Made by a program: the position numbers and the translations under genes. From assembly GCF_900115705.1 (NCBI RefSeq), contig NZ_FOXL01000007.1, positions 62,001 through 126,000 of the forward strand: DNA of 64,000 nucleotides, given 5' to 3'. Origin of the DNA: Frateuria terrea (GTDB lineage: Bacteria; Pseudomonadota; Gammaproteobacteria; Xanthomonadales; Rhodanobacteraceae). This document shows positions 32,345 through 41,370 of this stretch, one piece after another. The notes under the pieces are model-generated. The model saw only the letters and a program-made list of their open reading frames with translations. It had not been told where the DNA came from and did no database searches. The stretch's first letter is position 1; every line of letters begins with the position of its first letter.

Positions 32345-33886
32345 TCAGGCATCCTTGCCGGCTCGCTTGCCGGCCCACGCGAGCAGTGCGACCAGCGCGG
32401 GAAACGCCGGAACCCGTTGGTGCAGCCGCTGCATGTGCTCGATGTCGCCGCGGCTCCAGCAGCCCAGCGCGAAGGTCAGCAGCACGTAGGCCAGCGCGAA
32501 CGTCGCGCCGCCGAGCACCAGTGTCGGCAACGGCGTCGACAGTCCCCGCAGCGGCCATGCCGCTGCGGCCGCCAGGGAGGCCGCGGCCACGATGCGCGCC
32601 AGTCGTGGCCAGTCCGGCTGCAGCCGGCTCACGCGCATGGCCAGGGCGATCACCGCGACGGCGGTCAGGACATTGGCGATCGTGCAGGCGGCGACCGCGC
32701 CGGCGAGGCCGAAGTGCAGGGTCAGCACCACGTCCAGCAGGAACTTGACCGCTGCATTGGCGATCACCAGCAGCATGATGCTGCGTTGCCGGTCCGCGCT
32801 GATCAACAGGCTCGAAGCCGCCTGCGAGACGGTGCCAAGCGATCCGCCGAACAGGCAGATGGCGAACACCGGCGCCGCCGCCGCGTACGAGGCGCCATAG
32901 AGCAGCCCGATCACCGCCGGGGCGAACACGAAGCCGAAGGCAACCAGCGGCGCGGCCAGCAGCGTCAGGTAGGTGGTGGCGCCGACAAAACGCCGCCCGG
33001 CCAGTGACATTCCCCGGCTGAGCGCACTGGCCATCATCGGCAGCATCAGCGCGCCGACCACGCCCGGCAGCAGCAGCGCCGCCCCGGTGGCCAGCTGGAA
33101 CGCCACCTTGAACTGGCCGGCGGCCGCGGGCGAGGCGAACAGGTTGAGGAACAGCACCTCGACGTCGCTCGCCGCCACGAAGCTGACAGTCACGGTGACG
33201 GCGACGTAGCGCATGTGGCGCACGATCCGCTGCTTCAGTTCCGGCGGCAGGCACGTCACCGATGAAGCCGGCACGAGCCGCGCCGTCTGGTAGTGCGAAA
33301 CGCCGTAGAACACCATGCTGGAGATGGCGTACACCGCCAGGAAGACGCCCATGGGGGCATCCAGCCACCAGGCGACAGCCACCATGGCCAGGTTGAGCGG
33401 CGTCGCGATCAATGCCACCGTCGCAGTGGCGCGGAAATTCTCCAGTCCCTTGCCCAGCGAGATGTTGAACATGTAGGGCGCGCGCAGGCTGATGGTCAGC
33501 GCGAGCAGGCCGAACAGCAGCAGCCGGTTGAAACCCGGCACCAGCTTGCCGCCGGCCAATGCCGACAACAGGCCGGCCGCCAGCAGCACCAGCAGCAGGC
33601 AGGTGCGCTGGGTGCGCCGCAGGTAGGCGAGCAAAGGCCGGATCAACGTCTCCTGCCCGCCGCCCCGAAGCTCCGCCACGAACTTGATCGCGGCGCTGGA
33701 AGACCCGGCATTGGTCATCGTCATGCCCACCGAGACCAGCCAGATCACCAGGCTGTAGAGACCGAAGCTGTCCGGGCCCAGGTGCCGGGCGATCATGATC
33801 GAGGTGAGCATGCCGAGCACGTACTCGGTGTAGATGCCCGCCGAGGAGAACAACGTGTTGCGCAGGGCGCTCGGGGAAGCGTTCAT
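32345..33886 (-). CDS. Wzx-type oligosaccharide flippase
   Basis: 513 residues with about 12-14 hydrophobic segments (for example LRRTQRTCLLLVLLAAGLLSAL, LLLFGLLALTISL, VALIATPLNLAMVAVAWWL, AVAVIALAMRV). The N-terminal FSSAGIYTEYVLGMLTSIMIARHLGPDSFGLYSLVIWLVS is the MATE/PST polysaccharide exporter family signature. It would flip the undecaprenyl-linked repeat unit to the periplasm. Start overlaps the stop of the upstream ligase/polymerase gene (ATGA) and its stop lies next to the following glycosyltransferase start. Confidence 0.9.
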   Translation of the reverse strand: MNASPSALRNTLFSSAGIYTEYVLGMLTSIMIARHLGPDSFGLYSLVIWLVSVGMTMTNAGSSSAAIKFVAELRGGGQETLIRPLLAYLRRTQRTCLLLVLLAAGLLSALAGGKLVPGFNRLLLFGLLALTISLRAPYMFNISLGKGLENFRATATVALIATPLNLAMVAVAWWLDAPMGVFLAVYAISSMVFYGVSHYQTARLVPASSVTCLPPELKQRIVRHMRYVAVTVTVSFVAASDVEVLFLNLFASPAAAGQFKVAFQLATGAALLLPGVVGALMLPMMASALSRGMSLAGRRFVGATTYLTLLAAPLVAFGFVFAPAVIGLLYGASYAAAAPVFAICLFGGSLGTVSQAASSLLISADRQRSIMLLVIANAAVKFLLDVVLTLHFGLAGAVAACTIANVLTAVAVIALAMRVSRLQPDWPRLARIVAAASLAAAAAWPLRGLSTPLPTLVLGGATFALAYVLLTFALGCWSRGDIEHMQRLHQRVPAFPALVALLAWAGKRAGKDA

Positions 33887-35151
33887 TGGAATGCCAGCAG
33901 TACGCGGACCACGACATACAGCCCGACCACGGTCATCGCCGCGATGCCTGCCAGGCGCACCCAGTCGCGCCCGAGATCGAAACCCGGCAGCGAGGAGAAC
34001 TGCCGCCGCGTATTGGCATAGGCCGCCACCACCAGCGCGGTGAGCAGATAGAGCACCACGGTGTAGCTGCGGCTCAGGAAGAACGCCGTCGCCAGCCAGC
34101 CGCTGAGCGAGAGCAGCAGCGTCATGGCGATCGCCCGCTCGGTATTCCAGGTTGCGGTCGCGCTGGCGTCGGGTAGCTCAGGCTGGTGCCGCAGCACGGT
34201 CAGCATCATCAGGAAGCAGTAGCCGACGAAGCCCAGCCACAGGGTGAAGCCGACGAACCCGGTCTCGGCCAGCACCAGCACCAGCGAGTTGTGCGCGGTG
34301 AGGTGGTTGTAGTCGGTGAAGTTGTCGGCGCCGACGCCAAACACCGGGTGCGAGAAGAACATCTGGAACCCCTCGTACCAGGCATCCACCCGGCCGCTCG
34401 CGGATTCCTCGTCGGGGCTGAGGTCGTTCAGCCGCGAAGGCAGCAGCAGCAATCCGGCCAGGCCGATGCCGCCCAGCAAGGCGGCGGCCACGATGCCATG
34501 CCTGCGCCACATCCAAAGGCCCAGCACCGCTGCCACCGCCAGCAGCGCGCCGCGCGAGTCGGTCAGGTAGATCCCGTAGAGCAGCATCGCTCCGGCACCG
34601 AGCCAGAACAACCTGCGCAGGCCGAAGGCGCCGCCGCGGCCGCTGAGGTACACCGCCATCGGCAAGCTCAGCACGAACAGCATGCCGAGGTCGTTGGGAT
34701 CGTTGAAGATCCCCACGTACTGGATGCGCCCGTCCTGGATCAGCGGCACGCCGGTCCAGCCGATGCCGGTCTTGGCCTGCTCGATCCCATGCAGGGCCAG
34801 CACGGTGGCGCACAGCACGAAGATGGCCATCACCAGCAGCACCTGCCGCGTGCTCGTGATGGCGTTGGCCAGGATGACGAAGGCAGCCAGCGCCGGCCCG
34901 AAGCCCAGCAACTGCGCCAGCACACCGCCGAACCAGCCGTTGGCCGCTTCGGACAGCATCATCACGGCGAGGAACGAACCCAGCAGCGCGTACTGGGGCG
35001 CCGCGAACGATTTGCTGCCGGAGAGCAGCCAGCTGCCCAGCGCCAGCACCAGGGTCACCGGCAGCAGCGGCAGATGGGCGTCTTCCAGCGCTGGATATTC
35101 CTGCGGCCGGAGCAGCACCAATGCGATGTACAGCACGATGATGGGGAACAT
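33883..35151 (-). CDS. O-antigen ligase / Wzy-type polymerase family protein
   Basis: 422 residues with ~10-12 TM helices. YIALVLLRPQEY at the N-terminus and GRIQYVGIFNDPNDLGMLFVLSLPMA, with a periplasmic loop GRVDAWYEGFQMFFSHPVFGVGADNFTDYNHLTAHNSLVLVLAETGFVGF, carry the Wzy_C/WaaL signature (conserved His in TAHNSLV). It resembles the 'O-glycosylation ligase, exosortase A system-associated' group. In this locus it is the only candidate polymerase, so I infer that it polymerises the repeat units; ligation to a protein or lipid is the alternative. Confidence 0.82.
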   Translation of the reverse strand: MFPIIVLYIALVLLRPQEYPALEDAHLPLLPVTLVLALGSWLLSGSKSFAAPQYALLGSFLAVMMLSEAANGWFGGVLAQLLGFGPALAAFVILANAITSTRQVLLVMAIFVLCATVLALHGIEQAKTGIGWTGVPLIQDGRIQYVGIFNDPNDLGMLFVLSLPMAVYLSGRGGAFGLRRLFWLGAGAMLLYGIYLTDSRGALLAVAAVLGLWMWRRHGIVAAALLGGIGLAGLLLLPSRLNDLSPDEESASGRVDAWYEGFQMFFSHPVFGVGADNFTDYNHLTAHNSLVLVLAETGFVGFTLWLGFVGYCFLMMLTVLRHQPELPDASATATWNTERAIAMTLLLSLSGWLATAFFLSRSYTVVLYLLTALVVAAYANTRRQFSSLPGFDLGRDWVRLAGIAAMTVVGLYVVVRVLLAFQ

Positions 35152-35184
35152 GGAGGCCGCCGTCTGCCAGGAGTCCGCGCGGGC

Positions 35185-36276
35185 CTAGCCGGCACGCACG
35201 CGCTTGGGATGTGCGAAGACCTCGGGCAGCGAGGTCATGGCGGCGAACCAGTCGATGTCCATCTCGCTCTCGACGGAAAGCCGCTGCAGTTCGTAGTGCG
35301 CCGGCACCGGCAGGCGATTGACCCCCGTCACGTAGTTGCATGCCATGCGGAAGCCTGCCTCGCGGGCCGCCTCGATGACCTGCTCGTTGTATGAATCGGG
35401 GCCGCCGACCGGGTAGGACAGCACCTCGATCGGTGGGCCGAGCTCGCGCTCGAGCGTCCGCATGGACTGGCGAACCTCCGCCGCCATGGCGGCCGGCGAG
35501 AGCTTGGCGAGGATGTTGTGGTCGACCCCGTGCGAGCCGACCTCCATGCCCGCCGCGCGCATCTCGCGCAACTGGTCCCAGGTCATCGGACGGCATTGCG
35601 GGTGCCTGGCCGGCGGCATGCCCCAGTCGTCTCCCAGGCGGGCGATGATCGCCGCCTGGGTGGCCGCATCGAGCCCCTTGAGATGGAACAGCAACTCCTT
35701 GCCCAGCTCGCGGCGGCCGGCCAGCGTGGCGGGCAATGCCTTGTCGAACGCCAGCTCGGCCACCTTCAGCCGGGTCGCGCGGGTGCGGCAGAGCATGTGC
35801 ACCAGCCAGTCGTAGGCATACGGCATGCCGCTGTCGATGTGCCCGGTCGAGACGAAAAACATCGCCGACAGGCCCAGCTCGCGCAGGATGGGGAAGGCGA
35901 TGTGGTAGTTGTCGTCGTAGCCGTCATCGAAGGTGACGATGAGCGGCCGGGGTGGCAGCGGCTGGCCGCCTTCGATGGCGGCAATCAACTCGCGGAAGCT
36001 GACCGGGTCATAATGCCGCTTGACCAGTTCCATCTGCTGGCGGAACTGCTCCGGCGAGGCGCTGACTTCATTCAGGTCGAACGCGAATGCGTCCGGATCG
36101 GAGATATTCAGCACCCGGTGATAGGCCAGGATGCGAAGGTCCTTGCGCAATATGCGCCGCAAAGACGTCAAACCGGGGAGTACGCCGACAGCGCTGCAAA
36201 AGGCGGCCAGCCGTTGCCGTTTTCCCGGTCGCTGCGGCACGGCCCGTCCGAAATCGTTGGCTGCTTCGGTAGTCAA
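35185..36276 (-). CDS. Polysaccharide deacetylase family protein
   Basis: 363 residues if translation starts at TTG 36276, which has GGAG 7 bases upstream; no ATG is available in frame nearby. It has ILAYHRVLN, VTFDDGYDDNYHIAFPILRELGLSAMFFVSTGHID, MTWDQLREMRAAGMEVGSHGVDHNILAKLS and LSYPVGGPDSYNEQVIEAAREAGFRMACNY: the motifs of CE4 deacetylases of the XrtA-associated kind with a large insertion (residues ~140-225). The first His of the usual H-x3-H is in GSHGVDH. It is the first gene of the leftward operon that ends with the lyase. Confidence 0.82.
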   Translation of the reverse strand: MTTEAANDFGRAVPQRPGKRQRLAAFCSAVGVLPGLTSLRRILRKDLRILAYHRVLNISDPDAFAFDLNEVSASPEQFRQQMELVKRHYDPVSFRELIAAIEGGQPLPPRPLIVTFDDGYDDNYHIAFPILRELGLSAMFFVSTGHIDSGMPYAYDWLVHMLCRTRATRLKVAELAFDKALPATLAGRRELGKELLFHLKGLDAATQAAIIARLGDDWGMPPARHPQCRPMTWDQLREMRAAGMEVGSHGVDHNILAKLSPAAMAAEVRQSMRTLERELGPPIEVLSYPVGGPDSYNEQVIEAAREAGFRMACNYVTGVNRLPVPAHYELQRLSVESEMDIDWFAAMTSLPEVFAHPKRVRAG

Positions 36277-36724
36277 GGCAACGCTCCATGCGCAACTGAC
36301 ACACCAGTACAGCAGGATGTACGGCCTACGCCGGCCTCAGGTGCCGGACCCCACGCATGCCGCGATACCACCCCGTTCGGCGAGTATCGCACCTCCCTTC
36401 GAAACAGGGGAGCAATTGCACGAAAACTTCACAATAGCGGCAACTCTTCGTTATCGGCGGATAAGTTTGCAGGCCGCCGATCCCCATTTATTTTCATCCG
36501 CGGTCTATGTACTCGTGAAAGGGCATGGATTACCTTTCTCCAGGGTTGCACCGGACGCTATTGCGCCAGGCTTGGTAGTTAATCGCTTCCGGTGGTTGCT
36601 TTAGGGCAAAAGGATCATCCGCGATGCGAACCAGGGCTGCGGAAGACAGGACCGTACGGCGTGCCGACGCCACCAGGCCGGATGGCCCGTGCCTCCCCCA
36701 GTCCACCCGCGCCGCCGCACTCCC
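36277..36724. promoter_or_regulatory. Divergent intergenic region between two exopolysaccharide operons
   Basis: 448 bases without a convincing gene; the A+T content is clearly above the neighbours around 36410-36560. It must hold the leftward promoter for the deacetylase-to-lyase operon and the rightward promoter for the three genes at 36725-41214. A short inverted repeat TTATC-GGCG-GATAA (36451-36464) could be an operator. I see no -35/-10 pair that I trust. Confidence 0.35.
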
Positions 36725-37915
36725 ATGCTAGCGGGCTGCGGCATCGTCTATTTCGGCAATGACTGGTATGCGGAAAACCGTACCAGCAGCCACCACGTAG
36801 CCACCCGCCTGGCCGCGGTCACGCCACTGCTTTACGTCGATTCGCCGGGTATGCGCGCGCCGCAGGCGAGCGGACGCGATATCCGGCGTGCGATGCGCAA
36901 GCTCGCCGCGGCACTGCGCCGGCCTACCCAGGTCGAGAAGAACCTCTGGCACTGCACCGTGCCGCAGCTACCGTTCCGCCGCGTTCCGGGCGTGGATGCC
37001 TTCAATCGCGCCTTCGGCCGCTGGGCCGTGCGCCGGGCCATGCGCGCACTGGGCACCACCCGGCATATCTCCTGGTTCGTCGTACCGCACCCGGGTTTTC
37101 TCGCACGCCGGCTCGGCGAAGAGCTCTGTGTCTATTACTGCATCGACGACTATGCCGCCCACCCGGGCGTGGACGCGGCCATCATCGGCTTGCGCGACGA
37201 CGCGCTCACCCGTTGCGCGGACCTGGTTTTCGTCGCGCCGCCTGCCCTGGTCGCCGCGAAACGGGCCCTCAATGCACAAACGCGCTTTTCGCCGCACGGG
37301 GTGGACGTGGCGCTGTTCGGGCGCGCCATGGATCCGGCCACACCATTACCCGAAGCCGCTAGCGGCCTGCCGGGGCCAGTGGTCGGTTACTTCGGCTCGA
37401 TCCACGAATGGATCGACCTCGAAATGCTGGAATGGCTCGCACGGATGCGCCCGCAATGGATGTTCCTGCTGGTTGGACACGCGGCCACCGACGTGTCGTC
37501 CTTGCGCGCATTGCCCAACGTGAAACTGGTCGGCGCACAGCCTTACCGGGATCTGCCGGCCTGGGCCAAGGCGTTCGACGTGGCGATCATCCCCTACCGC
37601 CACAACCGCCAGGTGGAACACGCCAATCCGCTGAAGCTCAGGGAGTACCTGGCTACCGGCAAACCCGTCGTCAGCGTCGGCAACGCGGAAATCGACAAGT
37701 TCGCCAGGTGGGTGCATATCGCCGAGGGCCGCGAAATGTTCCTCGCCGCGCTCGAAAAGGCGTTGCACGAAGACCCGGCCGGCGCCGCCGCGGAGCGGAT
37801 GGCGGCGGTGGCGGACCAGACATGGGACAACCGCGTCCGCGAAGTACTGGACCAGGTAAGTGCGGCGCTCGCGTCGCGCCAGTCGGCATGGGAGGGCTGC
37901 GAGGAACCGCGATGA
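36725..37915 (+). CDS. Glycosyltransferase, TuaH-like GT-B
   Basis: 396 residues from ATG 36725 (MLAGCGIVYFGNDWYAENRTSSHH). The upstream extension to 36689 is unlikely because conserved sequence begins here. The N-terminal Y-F-G-N-D-W motif, ISWFVVPHPGFLA, YYCIDDYAAHPG and in the C-terminal domain VGYFGSIHEWIDLEMLEWLARMRPQW, FLLVGHAATD and VEHANPLKLREYLATGKPVVS are typical of the GT4-like TuaH/EpsH-type enzymes in exopolysaccharide loci. It overlaps the next gene by 4 bases (ATGA). Confidence 0.82.
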   Translation: MLAGCGIVYFGNDWYAENRTSSHHVATRLAAVTPLLYVDSPGMRAPQASGRDIRRAMRKLAAALRRPTQVEKNLWHCTVPQLPFRRVPGVDAFNRAFGRWAVRRAMRALGTTRHISWFVVPHPGFLARRLGEELCVYYCIDDYAAHPGVDAAIIGLRDDALTRCADLVFVAPPALVAAKRALNAQTRFSPHGVDVALFGRAMDPATPLPEAASGLPGPVVGYFGSIHEWIDLEMLEWLARMRPQWMFLLVGHAATDVSSLRALPNVKLVGAQPYRDLPAWAKAFDVAIIPYRHNRQVEHANPLKLREYLATGKPVVSVGNAEIDKFARWVHIAEGREMFLAALEKALHEDPAGAAAERMAAVADQTWDNRVREVLDQVSAALASRQSAWEGCEEPR

Positions 37916-40020
37916 ATCCGATCCAGGGAAAACTGCGCGTAGGCATCGTCGGCGCCGGCTACGTGGCGCGCTATCACCTGGCTGCGCTCAGCCGGCTGGA
38001 GTTCGTCGACATCGTCGGCATCTGCGACCCGAACCTCGAGGCCGCCCGGGCGCTGGCCGCCGTCTACAACATCGACTTCGTCGGCCCGGGGCTGGACGAG
38101 CTGGTGGCGGCATGCGAGCCACACGCGGTACACGTGCTCACCCCGCCGTCCAGCCACTGCCAGCTGACCCTGCAAGCGCTCGACCTGGGCTGCCATGTGT
38201 TCGTCGAGAAGCCCATGGCCGAGTCGGTCGCCGAATGCGACGCGATGATCGAACGCGCGCAGGCCAGGGGCCGGGTGCTTTCGGTGGACCATTCGGACCT
38301 GTTCGATCCGGTGGTGATGGAAGCGCGCCGGCTGGTGCAATCGGGCGCATGCGGCGAGCCGCTCGCGGTCGACATCGTGCGCAGCTCCGACTATCCGGCC
38401 TACGCGGGCGGCCCGATGCCGGCCATGGTGCGGCAGGGCTCCTACCCTTTCCGCGACCTCGGCGTGCACGGCCTGTACGTACTGGAGTCGCTGCTCGGCC
38501 CGATCGGCCACCTGGACGTCCAATACCGGTCCACCGGCCGCCAGCCCAACCTCAAGTTCGACGAATGGCACGCCACCGCCACCTGTGCCCATGGCACCGG
38601 CCGTTTGCTGCTGTCGTGGAACGCCCGGCCGATGCAGAACCGCCTGGTCGTGCATGGCACCGGCGGCACCATCGAGGCCGACCGCTTCCTGCAGATCTGC
38701 CGCTTGGCGCGGCTGCTGCCGGGTCCGAAGTTCATCGGCATCGTGCTCAATGCATTCACCCACGGCCTGCGCGAGGTCTTCCGCGTGCCGTGGAACGTGC
38801 TGCGATTCGCCACGGGCCACCTGCGCGCCTCGCCAGGCATCCAGCAGGGCGCCGAGGCATTCGCCCGTGCCCTGCACGAGGGGCGGCCGCCACCGGTGAG
38901 CGCGGAGGAAGGCCGCCGCCCGATCGCCCTGATGGAAGCGGCCTGCGTCCGCGCCGATGCCGAACGCGCCCGCGAACTCGACGCCCGCCTGGCTCCACTG
39001 GCCCCGGCCGATGCGCTGGTCACCGGCGCCAGCGGCTTCCTCGGCCGGCGCGTGGTCGCTGCCCTGCGCGCGCGCGGCGAACGGGTGCGCGTACTGGTGC
39101 GCTCGCCCCATGCGGTGCTCGACACGACGCCGGATCTGCAGGTGGTGATCGGCGACCTGGGCGACCCGCGCATCGTCGAGCACGCGGTGGCCGGCGTGCG
39201 CACCGTCTACCACGTCGGCGCCGCGATGCGCGGCGACGCGCGCGACTTCGAGGCGGGCACGCTCTGGGGCACGCGCAACGTGATCGATGCCTGCGTCCGC
39301 CACATGGTCCGCAGAGTGGTCTACGTCAGCTCGCTCAGCGTGCTCGATCACGCCGGACGCGACCCGGCGGTGGCGGTGACCGAGGCATCGGCCTACGAGC
39401 CACGCCCCGGCGACCGCGGCGCCTACACGCAGACCAAGCTGGCTGCCGAGACAATGGTGATCGAGGCGATCCGCGAGCGCGCTTTGCCGGCGGTGATCCT
39501 GCGTCCTGGCCAGATCGTCGGCCCCGGCGCCGAGCGGGTGACCCCCAACGGCACGCTCGCCATCGCCGGTCGCTGGATCGCGGTGGGGCCGCGCTCGCAG
39601 ACGCTGCCGCTGGTGTACGTCGACGACGTGGTCGACGGCTTGCTGCTGGCGGCCGGCAGCCCGGACGCGACCGGCCGCATCTTCAACCTGGTCGATCCGC
39701 ACACGGTGGCCCAGGGCGATTACCTGGACATGGCCAAGACCAGGCTGGGCAGCGAACTGCGGCTAGTCCGGATTCCCGCCAGCATCTTTATGGCGTTGGC
39801 CGCGGGCGTCGAGCTGCTGGGCCGGATGCTGGGGCGCGACGTGCCACTGACCCGCTACCGGGCCCGCTCGCTGCGCCCGCTCGCCAACTTCGACACCACG
39901 GCGGCGCACGCGACGCTGGGCTGGATGCCACGCATCGGATTGCGCCGCGGCCTGGAGGCAACATTCTCCGTCGCCGCCACCGACACGGCGCGCGGCGCAC
40001 CCGACCACCTGGACGCCTGA
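37912..40020 (+). CDS. Fused Gfo/Idh/MocA oxidoreductase - NAD-dependent epimerase/dehydratase
   Basis: 702 residues with two Rossmann enzymes in one chain. Residues ~1-350: RVGIVGAGYVARYHLAALSR (NAD-binding), VHVLTPPSSHCQLTLQAL, GCHVFVEKPMAES (the E-K-P motif), then the C-terminal beta-sheet domain of Gfo/Idh/MocA. Residues ~365-690: ALVTGASGFLGRRVVAAL (G-x-x-G-x-x-G), VVYVSSLSVLD (catalytic Ser) and RGAYTQTKLAAE (Tyr-x3-Lys), an extended SDR. Both halves retain their key residues, so both may act. Together they could carry out two successive oxidation/reduction or epimerisation steps on a nucleotide sugar. The fusion avoids a start codon between: no methionine with a good site lies in the join. 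Confidence 0.85.
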   Translation: MNPIQGKLRVGIVGAGYVARYHLAALSRLEFVDIVGICDPNLEAARALAAVYNIDFVGPGLDELVAACEPHAVHVLTPPSSHCQLTLQALDLGCHVFVEKPMAESVAECDAMIERAQARGRVLSVDHSDLFDPVVMEARRLVQSGACGEPLAVDIVRSSDYPAYAGGPMPAMVRQGSYPFRDLGVHGLYVLESLLGPIGHLDVQYRSTGRQPNLKFDEWHATATCAHGTGRLLLSWNARPMQNRLVVHGTGGTIEADRFLQICRLARLLPGPKFIGIVLNAFTHGLREVFRVPWNVLRFATGHLRASPGIQQGAEAFARALHEGRPPPVSAEEGRRPIALMEAACVRADAERARELDARLAPLAPADALVTGASGFLGRRVVAALRARGERVRVLVRSPHAVLDTTPDLQVVIGDLGDPRIVEHAVAGVRTVYHVGAAMRGDARDFEAGTLWGTRNVIDACVRHMVRRVVYVSSLSVLDHAGRDPAVAVTEASAYEPRPGDRGAYTQTKLAAETMVIEAIRERALPAVILRPGQIVGPGAERVTPNGTLAIAGRWIAVGPRSQTLPLVYVDDVVDGLLLAAGSPDATGRIFNLVDPHTVAQGDYLDMAKTRLGSELRLVRIPASIFMALAAGVELLGRMLGRDVPLTRYRARSLRPLANFDTTAAHATLGWMPRIGLRRGLEATFSVAATDTARGAPDHLDA

Positions 40021-40026
40021 ACTGCC

Positions 40027-41214
40027 ATGCGCGTACTGGTCGTTACCTCGCAATTCCCGATCCGCGACGAACCCACGCGCGGCCGGCCGATCGTGCAGAC
40101 CGTGCAGCCGCTGGCGCGACTGGCGACCGTGCGCGTGGTCAGTCCGATTGCGGTCTATCCGCGCTGGGCGCAACCGGGCAGCTACGTGGCGCATGCACCG
40201 GGCGCGCCGGACGGGCTGGATGGCGACGTCGAGTATCCGTGCTACCCCACCCTGCCCGGCGTGGCCCGTCCGCTCAACGGCTGGCTGTGCGCCCGCGCGA
40301 TCGGCGATGCGCTGGCGCGCTTCCGGCCGGACGTCGTGCTGTCCTACTGGCTCTACCCGGATGCCTACGGCGCGATGCTGGCGGCACGGCGCGCAGGAGT
40401 GCCGCTGGTCGCCGGCGCGCGCGGTTCGGACATCCGCGTGCGTGATGCCATCAGCCGGCGCCTGACCGGCTACGTGGTGCGTGCCGCAGGCCGCCTGCTG
40501 GTAGTCAGCCAGGACCTCGGCCGGCTGGCGGTGCAGCGCTACGGGGCCGATCCCGCGCGGGTTCGCGTCATTTCCAACGGCTGCGATGCGGCGACCTTCC
40601 ACCTGGCCGATCGCGCCGCCGCACGCCGCGCGCTGGGCGTCGCAGAGGACGCTAGGCTGGTGCTTTACGTGGGTCGACTGGTGCCCGAGAAGGGATTGCG
40701 CGAGCTGTTCGCCGCGGTCGGGCAGCTCGCCGCACGGCGTCCGGGGCTGCAGCTCGCGCTGGTCGGTGCTGGCCCCATGCGGGACGAGCTCGACGCCCTC
40801 GCCGCAGGCAGGGGCAACGTCCGGATGGCCGGCCCGCTGGCACCGGAAGCCGTCGCCCAATGGATGGCGGCCGCCGACGTCGTGACCCTGCCGAGCTATT
40901 CGGAGGGCCATCCGAACGTGCTGGTCGAGGCGCTTGCCTGCGGGCGTCCGGTCGTAGCCTCCGACGTAGGCGGCATTCCCGAGGTGGTCGATGCCGCCAG
41001 CGGCGTGCTGATCCGCCCGCGCGACGTCGCGGACCTCGCGCATGGCCTGGAGCTGGCACTCGCGCGACGCTGGGACGAGGCCGCCCTGTGCACGCGGTTC
41101 TCGCGCGACTGGACCTGCGTGGCGGAAGAGACCCTGGCGCAGTGCGCCGAGGTGCTTGCCGAAGCACGCCGCAAAGCCGGCGCCGGAAAAGCGAGGCTGA
41201 CCGAGCCCGCTTGA
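40027..41214 (+). CDS. Family 4 glycosyltransferase
   Basis: 395 residues. VLVVTSQFPIRDEPTRGRPIVQTV at the N-terminus is typical of GT4 acting in capsule and exopolysaccharide assembly. LVAGARGSDIRVRD, LLVVSQDLGRLAVQRYG, VISNGCDAATFHL, LVLYVGRLVPEKGLRELFAAV, LALVGAGPMRDEL and the donor motif PSYSEGHPNVLVEALACGRPVVASDVGGIPEVV all match. It is the last gene of the rightward trio, 6 bases after the fusion gene. It converges on the NRPS gene at 41371. Confidence 0.9.
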   Translation: MRVLVVTSQFPIRDEPTRGRPIVQTVQPLARLATVRVVSPIAVYPRWAQPGSYVAHAPGAPDGLDGDVEYPCYPTLPGVARPLNGWLCARAIGDALARFRPDVVLSYWLYPDAYGAMLAARRAGVPLVAGARGSDIRVRDAISRRLTGYVVRAAGRLLVVSQDLGRLAVQRYGADPARVRVISNGCDAATFHLADRAAARRALGVAEDARLVLYVGRLVPEKGLRELFAAVGQLAARRPGLQLALVGAGPMRDELDALAAGRGNVRMAGPLAPEAVAQWMAAADVVTLPSYSEGHPNVLVEALACGRPVVASDVGGIPEVVDAASGVLIRPRDVADLAHGLELALARRWDEAALCTRFSRDWTCVAEETLAQCAEVLAEARRKAGAGKARLTEPA

Positions 41215-41370
41215 AAACGCCGCCGTGCCGCCTTGCCGCCTTGCCGGCGATCATCGCCGCTGCCGTCGCCCGATGTTCAACGCACTGCAGCCGAACGGCC
41301 CGGCAAGCGGCACGGCCGCGCGCCGTACTTGCCCCGCCGGGGCGACCGGCACCCGCGGCGGCCTTGGCCA
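41215..41370. other. Convergent gap before the NRPS-PKS genes
   Basis: 156 bases between two gene ends. The sequence is a GC-rich CCGCCTTGCCG-type tract with no hairpin followed by T's, so no intrinsic terminator is visible. Confidence 0.3.

Noticed and set aside
36131-36604. Small gene on the plus strand between the two operons
   Set aside because: It lies partly over the deacetylase gene and partly in the AT-richer promoter region, with no recognisable domain.
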